Both the position numbers and the translations under genes were made by a program. This document shows, piece after piece, positions 6,488 to 11,433 of a stretch of DNA of 12,469 nt. Each line of letters opens with the position of its first letter. The stretch's first letter is position 1. Below the pieces are notes generated by a model. The model had not been told where the DNA came from. It saw nothing but the letters and a program-made list of their open reading frames with translations, and searched no databases. This DNA comes from Brachyspira catarrhinii (lineage in GTDB: Bacteria > Spirochaetota > Brachyspiria > Brachyspirales > Brachyspiraceae), in assembly GCF_005518285.1 (NCBI RefSeq), contig NZ_SJDU01000029.1, positions 1 through 12,469 on the forward strand, read 5' to 3'.

Positions 6488-7928
6488 AAAGCATCTAATT
6501 AAAATAATATTCTGCTTTTTATTTATAGCTGTGTTTTGGTTTATCCCGCCTATAGGCGAGATTACCACTATTGGAATAAGGACGATTGGAGTATTTATAG
6601 GAACTATTTTACTTCTATCAATTGTGGATACGCTTTGGCCCGTATTCCTATCTTTTATCCTGCTTAATTTATCTGGCGTTATGAATTTAAATCAGATTTT
6701 AGCGGGTTCTGTAGGAAATTGGATTATCACATTTGTCGTATTAAGTTTTATTTTGACTTTTGCGTTGAATAAATCAGGCTTTACGACAAGACTTACGGTT
6801 TGGTATATGAGTCGTAAATTCGTCAGCAAGAGTCCTTGGACATTCGTATTCGCTTATTGGGGCATTTCTATGATTGTGGGAATGTTTATGGACCAGGTGC
6901 CTGCAACCGCATTTTTCCTTGCATTTAGCGGAAAGATTCTTAAAGAGTTAGGATATGGACCAAAAGATAAATTCTCCAACATGCTTACTATGGGTTCTGT
7001 ATTTTCCGTAAATATCGGAGGAGCGGCGACTCCTATATCGCATTCGCTTGCAATTTTGGGTATGGGAATATATGAAAGAGCTACGGGAAATCCGATTAGT
7101 ATGTTTTACTATCTTGCTTTTGGAATTCCTGCGGCTATAGTAATGTTTATTTTACTTTGCATAGTAATGCGTTTTATTATGCATCCCGATACATCCAAAT
7201 TTGAAAGTTTCGATATTCAAAAAGCCGTTGGAGGACTTAAACCGATGGACCTTAAAGAAAAGACAACGGTAGCAATTTTCTTCGGAACGGTTATTCTTTG
7301 GATTTTGCCCGGTATTTTAGGGCTTATACTTACCCCCCATCCACTTCTTACATTCTTAAATAAATTTTCTATAACTTTTTGGGCGCTTCTTGCCGTAGTC
7401 GTATTGGCTGTATTGCGTATCAATGACGAACCTGTCGTTAATTTAAGAGAAACTTTAGAATCTGGATTCCCTTGGGGAGTTATCTATTTTATATCAATAG
7501 GAGTTCTTCTTGGAAGCGCGGTATCTAATGAAAAAGTAGGACTTACGGAGTTTATAACGACAAATCTAACCCCAATGGTAGAAGGCATATCGCCTCTTGT
7601 TATTGTGATTATATTCGCTTTAGTAACGACAATAATGACAAATTTCTCTTCAAATGTAACGACTATTACAGTTATGACTACTATCGCTACCACTCTCGCT
7701 TTAAGCACAAATACCGTTCATCCGATTGCTATAGCTCTTACGACCACAATGTGCGGTTCTTTGGCTTATGTATTGCCTTCATCTTTTGCTCCTATAGCTA
7801 TGCTTCATACGGATGAAAATTCTGACAGCGGAACGGTAATTCGTTACGGCTCTTTAATGGTAATAATCTCTTCAATTATTGTAGCGTTAATAAGCTATAA
7901 CATAGTCGCCGCATTAATGCCAATGTAA
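6459..7928 (+). CDS. DASS/SLC13-type anion (carboxylate) permease
   Basis: This 489-residue polytopic inner-membrane protein has the two-fold pseudo-repeat layout of divalent anion:sodium symporters and the wider ion-transporter superfamily. The first-half re-entrant region reads GMFMDQVPATAFFLAF (141-156), followed by NIGGAATPISH (185-195). The second-half counterpart reads TNFSSNVTTITVM (394-406). In characterised DASS carriers both halves carry Ser-Asn-Thr, which binds carboxylate and sodium. Here the first appears to be Asp-Gln-Val and the second Ser-Asn-Val. It is therefore a divergent member and the substrate should not be assumed to be succinate or citrate. Translation likely starts at TTG 6459 (M1; M8 is the first ATG), overlapping the upstream gene by 29 nt. 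atoD follows after 27 nt. The context suggests that it imports the substrate of, or exports a product of, the BKACE pathway. Confidence 0.82.
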   Translation: MEKQIFQMDKKHLIKIIFCFLFIAVFWFIPPIGEITTIGIRTIGVFIGTILLLSIVDTLWPVFLSFILLNLSGVMNLNQILAGSVGNWIITFVVLSFILTFALNKSGFTTRLTVWYMSRKFVSKSPWTFVFAYWGISMIVGMFMDQVPATAFFLAFSGKILKELGYGPKDKFSNMLTMGSVFSVNIGGAATPISHSLAILGMGIYERATGNPISMFYYLAFGIPAAIVMFILLCIVMRFIMHPDTSKFESFDIQKAVGGLKPMDLKEKTTVAIFFGTVILWILPGILGLILTPHPLLTFLNKFSITFWALLAVVVLAVLRINDEPVVNLRETLESGFPWGVIYFISIGVLLGSAVSNEKVGLTEFITTNLTPMVEGISPLVIVIIFALVTTIMTNFSSNVTTITVMTTIATTLALSTNTVHPIAIALTTTMCGSLAYVLPSSFAPIAMLHTDENSDSGTVIRYGSLMVIISSIIVALISYNIVAALMPM

Positions 7929-7955
7929 ACAATAAAAATTTAAGGAGATAAACAA

Positions 7956-8615
7956 ATGGATAAAGTAATGTCAGTAGAAAAAGCTATTGAACCCATCAAA
8001 GACGGTATGACGATTATGATTGGCGGATTTGGAGGAATAGGCTCTCCTCATACTCTAATTGACGCCATTTGTAAAAAAGGCGTTAAAGACCTCACAGTTA
8101 TATGCAATGACCCAGGAACTCCAAATTTTGGGAACGGCAGATTCATTCATGAGCGTAGAGTAAAAAAATTAATAGCCGCATTTACAAGTTCAAATAGGGA
8201 ATTTCAAGAACAATATAAGAATAATGAAATAGAAGTTGAACTAATTCCTATGGGAACTTTAGTCGAGGCTATTCGAGCTGGAGGTTTCGGTTTGGGAGGA
8301 GTGCTTACAAAGACGGGACTCGGCACGCTTGTTGAAGAAGGGAAACAGAAGGTTGTCGTAAAAGGAGTTACATATCTTTTGCAAGAACCTCTTAAAGCGG
8401 ATGTTTCTTTGATTTACGCTAATAGAGCGGATAGAATGGGAAATTTAGTCTATCACGGAACGGCTCGTTCGCATACTCCTTCTATGGCTACCGCCGCTGA
8501 TTATGTAATATGCGAAGCTGCAAAAATAGTTGAAATTGGAGATATTCCGCCAAATTATGTGCATACTCAAGCCGTATTTGTGAACGCTATAGTTCAAAAG
8601 GAGGAAATACAATGA
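7956..8615 (+). CDS. atoD: Acetoacetate-type CoA-transferase, alpha subunit
   Basis: This 219-residue protein is the full length expected of a family I CoA-transferase alpha subunit, cytoplasmic and working with AtoA. Visible signatures are IGGFGGIGSPHTLIDAI (22-38), ELIPMGTLVEAIRAGGFGLG (95-114), the GVLTKTGLGT loop (115-124) and VTYLLQEPLKADVSLIYANR (138-157). The pair moves CoA from an acyl-CoA to acetoacetate, or the reverse, through a glutamyl-CoA intermediate on the beta subunit. A good AGGAG (7943-7947) lies 8 nt before the ATG. The stop overlaps the atoA start (ATGA), so the two subunits should be made in equal amounts. The related 3-oxoadipate CoA-transferases (PcaIJ) share these motifs, so specificity is open. 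With the BKACE gene downstream, acetoacetate is a sensible acceptor. Confidence 0.92.
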   Translation: MDKVMSVEKAIEPIKDGMTIMIGGFGGIGSPHTLIDAICKKGVKDLTVICNDPGTPNFGNGRFIHERRVKKLIAAFTSSNREFQEQYKNNEIEVELIPMGTLVEAIRAGGFGLGGVLTKTGLGTLVEEGKQKVVVKGVTYLLQEPLKADVSLIYANRADRMGNLVYHGTARSHTPSMATAADYVICEAAKIVEIGDIPPNYVHTQAVFVNAIVQKEEIQ

Positions 8616-9346
8616 ATATAGAAATGAATAAAAAACAAATAATGAAATTTATAGCTCTTCGAGTTGCGGATGAGCTTGTTGCGGGAACATTAAATAATCT
8701 TGGAGTAGGCATTCCCACTATGGTTTCGCAATTCGTAGCTCCAGAAAAAAATATTTGGTTGCATGGTGAAAATGGCGTTATTAGTATAGGAAAAGCCGCT
8801 TTTGAAGTTATTGAGAGAACAAACGCTCAAGCTACCGACAAAACCGATGACGATGACTTGGTAGATTCCGAAGGCAATTCAAAGTCTTTAACTCCTGGAA
8901 CATGTTTTTTCGACACTTCAACCTCTTTTGGAATCATTAGAGGCGGGCATTTGCATACTACCGTTTTGGGAACTATGGAAGTCGCCGAAAACGGAGATAT
9001 TGCAAACTATATGGTCCCAGGAAAATTGCTTGCTGGAATGGGAGGAGGTATGGACCTTTGCGTTGGAGCGAAGCGAGTCATAATAGCGGCTACTCATACT
9101 AATAAAGGAAAACCTAAACTTTTGAAACATTGCAATCTTCCTTTGACTGCCGTGGGAGCAGCGAATATGGTTGTAACAGAAATGGGAGTATTTGATATTA
9201 AGGACGGGCATTTTGTTGTCCGCGAATATAACTCCAATTATACATTGGAAGAAATTCAAAATAATACCGAAGCGCAACTCGTTATACCAAAAGATGTAAA
9301 GACGATGGACGCTCGTTATTTTGAAGAAGCAATGAAAGAATCTTAA
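8612..9346 (+). CDS. atoA: Acetoacetate-type CoA-transferase, beta subunit
   Basis: This 244-residue beta subunit carries the catalytic glutamate of family I CoA-transferases. The motif HGENGVI at 51-57 puts the nucleophile at E53, and AGMGGGMDLCVGAKR (141-155) is the usual glycine-rich loop. An Asp-rich insertion (DKTDDDDLVDSEG, 76-88) sits where AtoA proteins have a shorter acidic loop before the conserved FDTSTSFGIIRGGH segment. The ATG overlaps the atoD stop by 4 nt and is preceded by a perfect AAGGAGG 7 nt upstream. Acetoacetyl-CoA made here would be split by a thiolase, which is not encoded in the window. The 120-nt gap before the BKACE gene has no visible promoter or terminator, so the genes probably share one transcript. 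Confidence 0.92.
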   Translation: MNIEMNKKQIMKFIALRVADELVAGTLNNLGVGIPTMVSQFVAPEKNIWLHGENGVISIGKAAFEVIERTNAQATDKTDDDDLVDSEGNSKSLTPGTCFFDTSTSFGIIRGGHLHTTVLGTMEVAENGDIANYMVPGKLLAGMGGGMDLCVGAKRVIIAATHTNKGKPKLLKHCNLPLTAVGAANMVVTEMGVFDIKDGHFVVREYNSNYTLEEIQNNTEAQLVIPKDVKTMDARYFEEAMKES

Positions 9347-9364
9347 ATATAAAAGGAGTTATTT

Positions 9365-9388
9365 ATGATAACATTGGAGATTATTTAA
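9365..9388 (+). other. Seven-codon mini-ORF with a strong ribosome site
   Basis: Between atoA and the BKACE gene, AAGGAG (9353-9358) lies 6 nt before ATG ATA ACA TTG GAG ATT ATT TAA (MITLEII). The rest of the gap up to the BKACE ribosome site is almost pure A/T. It could be the stub of a deleted gene, a translated leader keeping the mRNA occupied, or chance. No homology can be judged at seven residues. Confidence 0.3.
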
Positions 9389-9466
9389 TTGGGATGTTTC
9401 TAATATTCAATAAAAAAATTAATTAAAAAAATATAAAAAAAATAAAAATTTATGGAGGAAAATATA

Positions 9467-10342
9467 ATGTCACAAAGAAAAATTATAATCACGGTAGCTC
9501 AAACGGGAGCTTTTCATGGTAAAGAAGCAAATCCTAATATACCTCTTACGCCAAAAGAGATAGCGGATTCTGCTTATAATTGCTATAATGCAGGAGCGTC
9601 TATAATTCACATTCATGCTCGCGATAAAAATGGAGTATCTACGAATGACTCTAAAGTATATAGCGAAATAGGTTCTGGTATAAAGGCAAAGTGTAATGTG
9701 ATTATTCAATATTCTACCGCTCCAGCTAATATACCCGGCACAAATGCGGAAGACGGTATGAAGTTGCTTTACGATTCCGATTTGTTTAAACCTGAAATGT
9801 GTTCTTTAGACTGTTCTCTTATAGGAACAAGTTGGGGAGATAGAACATTTGTCTACGAATGGTATCGTCCGTTTCTTATTAAGTATGCAAAAATGATGAA
9901 GGAAATGGGTATAAAGCCCGAAATAGAATGCTTCAACCCAGAAACCATAGAGGATGTATTCAATATTTTAGAACCTGAAGGTGTATTAGATAATCCTGTA
10001 TCGTTATCTTTTGTTATGGGTATGGACAGGATAAGTCAAGGCGCTATTTCATTCTCGGAAGAAAATTTAGATTTTATGATTAAGAAACTTCCAAAAGACC
10101 GTTTCGTTAACTTTAGTAGTATTTGTATCGGAGCAAAAAATCATGTTCCCGGCACGGTAATGACGATATTGAAAGGAGGCGGCGCTCGAGTTGGAATGGA
10201 AGATAATATTTTCTACGCGCCTGGTAGACTACTTAAAAGTAATGCTGAAATGGTTGAAAGAGTCGTTCGTATTATACATGAATTAGGTATGGAAGTTGCA
10301 ACTCCGGATGAAGCTCGAGAAGTATTGAATCTTAAGAAATAA
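9467..10342 (+). CDS. BKACE/Kce-family beta-keto acid cleavage enzyme (DUF849)
   Basis: This enzyme has 291 residues from the ATG at 9467. That start is preferred over ATG 9452 because GGAGG (9454-9458) sits 8 nt before it and overlaps the earlier ATG. The family condenses a free beta-keto acid with acetyl-CoA and splits it into acetoacetate and a new acyl-CoA, using a metal held in a TIM barrel. Visible: IHIHARD (47-53; ligands H48 and H50), NPNIPLTP (22-29), PEIECF (151-156), GGGARVGMEDN (237-247; third ligand E245) and the ATPDEAREVL tail. The founding member Kce acts on 3-keto-5-aminohexanoate in lysine fermentation. By recalled alignment its amine-binding Glu14 corresponds to F16 here (TGAF), arguing for another substrate. 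The transporter and AtoDA upstream support a catabolic role. The fold and reaction type are firm; the substrate is unknown. Confidence 0.88.
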   Translation: MSQRKIIITVAQTGAFHGKEANPNIPLTPKEIADSAYNCYNAGASIIHIHARDKNGVSTNDSKVYSEIGSGIKAKCNVIIQYSTAPANIPGTNAEDGMKLLYDSDLFKPEMCSLDCSLIGTSWGDRTFVYEWYRPFLIKYAKMMKEMGIKPEIECFNPETIEDVFNILEPEGVLDNPVSLSFVMGMDRISQGAISFSEENLDFMIKKLPKDRFVNFSSICIGAKNHVPGTVMTILKGGGARVGMEDNIFYAPGRLLKSNAEMVERVVRIIHELGMEVATPDEAREVLNLKK

Positions 10343-10350
10343 ATTCAAAA

Positions 10351-10407
10351 ATATATGAGTTTTGATAGGTTTGAGTTTATAAAATTTGAATCTATCAAAA
10401 CATATAT
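10351..10407 (+). terminator. Long hairpin closing the operon
   Basis: ATATATG (10351-10357) plus TTTTGATAG (10360-10368) pair perfectly with CTATCAAAA (10392-10400) plus CATATAT (10401-10407), with a 2-nt bulge at 10358-10359. The inner segments 10369-10378 and 10382-10391 also pair if G-U wobbles are allowed, leaving a 3-nt loop. It begins 8 nt after the BKACE stop. There is no strong T-tract after it, so it may act as a terminator, as a 3' stabilising structure, or both. Confidence 0.55.
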
Positions 10408-10445
10408 TATAAATTTATGGCGCATATAAATATTACCATATTATA

Positions 10446-10474
10446 TTGACAATATTTTAAAATTTAATTATACT
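10446..10474 (+). promoter_or_regulatory. Strong sigma70-type promoter of the MarR-family gene
   Basis: TTGACA (10446-10451) and TATACT (10469-10474) are separated by 17 bp. Transcription should start near 10481, about 60 nt before the ATG. Both hexamers and the spacing are the same as in the operon promoter at 5690-5718, and the -10 regions share ATTATACTA. Confidence 0.7.
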
Positions 10475-10485
10475 AATTTTAAAAT
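10454..10485 (+). promoter_or_regulatory. Twin ATTTTAAAAT palindromes, possible MarR autoregulatory operator
   Basis: The decamer palindrome ATTTTAAAAT occurs at 10454-10463, inside the promoter spacer, and again at 10476-10485, next to the -10 and over the predicted start. The second is extended to AATTTTAAAATT (10475-10486). The centres are 22 bp apart, close to two helical turns, so bound dimers would lie on one face of the DNA. MarR proteins often repress their own gene this way. The AT-only content makes chance a serious alternative. Confidence 0.4.
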
Positions 10486-10539
10486 TGGTTTAATTTTATA
10501 ATTTGAACAAATAATATAATAAATGGTAGTATCTTATAA

Positions 10540-10956
10540 ATGAACGATAGCGTAAAATTATTTGTTGTTTTTGCAAAAGCTTATAATTCATATACTAAAA
10601 GACTCAAATCTAACGCCAAATCTTTAGGTTTATCGATTAGCGAATTTGCAGTATTACAACATTTGCATAGTAAACAAATATCCGTTAATGTTCAAGAATT
10701 GTCCGATAAAATATTATTGTCTAATTCAACAACGACATATACCGTAGATAAGTTAATAAAAAGAGGGTTGATAGATAAAAAAGAAAATTCGTTTGATAAA
10801 AGATTTGTAGAAATATATTTAACAAAATCTGGTAAAAAAGTTATAGAAGAAATTTTCCCAATGCATGTTAAATTTTTAGAAAAATTAAATCCTTTAACTG
10901 ATAATGAAACCGAAGAACTTATAAAGTTATTAAAAAAAGTTGGAAAAAATAATTGA
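10540..10956 (+). CDS. MarR-family winged-helix transcriptional regulator
   Basis: This gene encodes 138 residues, normal for MarR proteins, which act as cytoplasmic dimers. After an N-terminal dimer helix, the winged helix-turn-helix has LSISEFAVLQHLH (31-43), VNVQELSDKILLSNSTTTYT (49-68; recognition helix about 62-75), KLIKRGLIDKKE (71-82) and the wing with the characteristic D-x-R (D86, R88) before VEIYLTKSGKK. The C-terminal helices complete the dimer interface. It has its own strong promoter with possible operators and only a weak ribosome site (GGTAG about 13 nt before the ATG), consistent with low expression. It lies 197 bp after the carboxylate operon in the same orientation, so control of that operon, with the substrate or its CoA ester as ligand, is a reasonable inference. 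Control of the downstream vsp-like gene is also possible. Confidence 0.88.
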   Translation: MNDSVKLFVVFAKAYNSYTKRLKSNAKSLGLSISEFAVLQHLHSKQISVNVQELSDKILLSNSTTTYTVDKLIKRGLIDKKENSFDKRFVEIYLTKSGKKVIEEIFPMHVKFLEKLNPLTDNETEELIKLLKKVGKNN

Positions 10957-11006
10957 ATAATAGAAAAGTATATAATATTATAAATAATTAATATATTCAT
11001 TTTTGA

Positions 11007-11026
11007 CAAAAAGAAATTGCTTTTTG
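11007..11026 (+). terminator. Possible terminator of the MarR-family gene (stem 1)
   Basis: CAAAAAG (11007-11013) and CTTTTTG (11020-11026) form a perfect 7-bp stem with a 6-nt loop, 50 nt after the stop codon. The downstream bases (ATTATTCT) are only moderately T-rich, so termination strength is uncertain. Confidence 0.4.
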
Positions 11027-11051
11027 ATTATTCTCCACTATTATAAGTATG

Positions 11052-11090
11052 GTTCTTTTTCTCAATAGAAAAAAAGAACAAGAATATTTT
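11052..11090 (+). terminator. Possible terminator of the MarR-family gene (stem 2)
   Basis: GTTCTTTTTCTC (11052-11063) pairs with GAAAAAAAGAAC (11068-11079) with one mismatch and an AATA loop. It is followed by AAGAATATTTT. Together with stem 1 it would insulate the vsp-like promoter from read-through. The rest of 10957-11190 shows no gene; the only other structure is a small inverted repeat, CATATA-N4-TATATG (11173-11188), immediately before the next promoter. Confidence 0.5.
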
Positions 11091-11191
11091 ATAATTAGTA
11101 AGTAAATATAAATCCAAATAAAGTGCAAAGAGAACGACTGACGTGCAAAACTTCATATTGCAACAATTTAGTCATATATACTTATATGAAC

Positions 11192-11220
11192 TTGCATTAT
11201 TTTATTAAATATGTTAGAAT
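11192..11220 (+). promoter_or_regulatory. Extended -10 promoter of the vsp-like gene
   Basis: TTGCAT (11192-11197) and TAGAAT (11215-11220) are separated by 17 bp, and TGT precedes the -10 (11212-11214, TGn extension). Transcription would begin near 11227, leaving a leader of about 207 nt before the ATG at 11434. Confidence 0.65.
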
Positions 11221-11228
11221 ATACGAAC

Positions 11229-11264
11229 AATTAAGTTTAATAGACTAACTATATTAACTTAATT
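11229..11264 (+). other. 5'-leader hairpin at the start of the vsp-like mRNA
   Basis: AATTAAGTT (11229-11237) pairs with AACTTAATT (11256-11264), and AATA (11239-11242) pairs with TATT (11252-11255) around a single bulged T. The hairpin sits within the first few nucleotides of the predicted transcript. Such 5' stems often protect abundant outer-membrane mRNAs from decay; that role is inferred. Confidence 0.4.
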
Positions 11265-11287
11265 ATTTAAAAATTAATTATTAAAGA

Positions 11288-11309
11288 AAGGAGGAAAGCT
11301 ATGAGATAA
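11288..11309 (+). other. Two-codon ORF (ATG AGA TAA) with a perfect ribosome site in the vsp-like leader
   Basis: AAGGAGG (11288-11294) lies 6 nt before ATG AGA TAA (11301-11309), encoding Met-Arg. It is the best ribosome site in the right third of the window, yet it drives only a dipeptide, 124 nt upstream of the real start. It may be a leader minigene modulating translation or mRNA stability, or the remains of a deleted gene's start. Confidence 0.4.
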
Positions 11310-11407
11310 AGTTAAATAAAATAAAAGTTTAATAATTAATGAAGAATAAATAAATATTGGTTTAAGATAGAAGTTGTTTGAAAAAATAAAAAACAAAAAT
11401 TTAAAAT

Positions 11408-11419
11408 GCCAAATTTGGC
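11408..11419 (+). promoter_or_regulatory. 12-bp GC-ended palindrome next to the vsp-like ribosome site
   Basis: GCCAAATTTGGC is a perfect palindrome ending 1 nt before the AAGGA ribosome site (11421-11425). It is one of very few GC-containing stretches in a long A/T leader. It could bind a dimeric protein, or as RNA form a short stem that affects ribosome access. Confidence 0.4.
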
Positions 11420-11433
11420 GAAGGATAATAACA

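Noticed and set aside
7217..7708. Two minus-strand ORFs opposite the permease
   Set aside because: Antisense of hydrophobic transmembrane codons; no ribosome sites or domains.
8918..9277. Minus-strand ORF of 119 codons opposite atoA
   Set aside because: atoA is intact with catalytic motifs; the antisense product has no recognisable family pattern.
9452..9466. ATG 9452 as the BKACE start (five extra residues)
   Set aside because: The GGAGG needed for the ATG at 9467 overlaps this codon, and no ribosome site precedes 9452.
9470..9709. Minus-strand ORF of 79 codons opposite the BKACE gene
   Set aside because: Antisense shadow over the conserved metal-binding region.
5804..10342. Classical lysine-fermentation operon
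   Set aside because: No lysine aminomutases, 3,5-diaminohexanoate dehydrogenase or 3-aminobutyryl-CoA ammonia-lyase are present, and the Kce amine-binding Glu appears substituted.
10692..11009. Minus-strand ORF of 105 codons opposite the MarR-family gene
   Set aside because: Antisense of a clear MarR protein; low-complexity Ile/Phe/Ser composition without a ribosome site.
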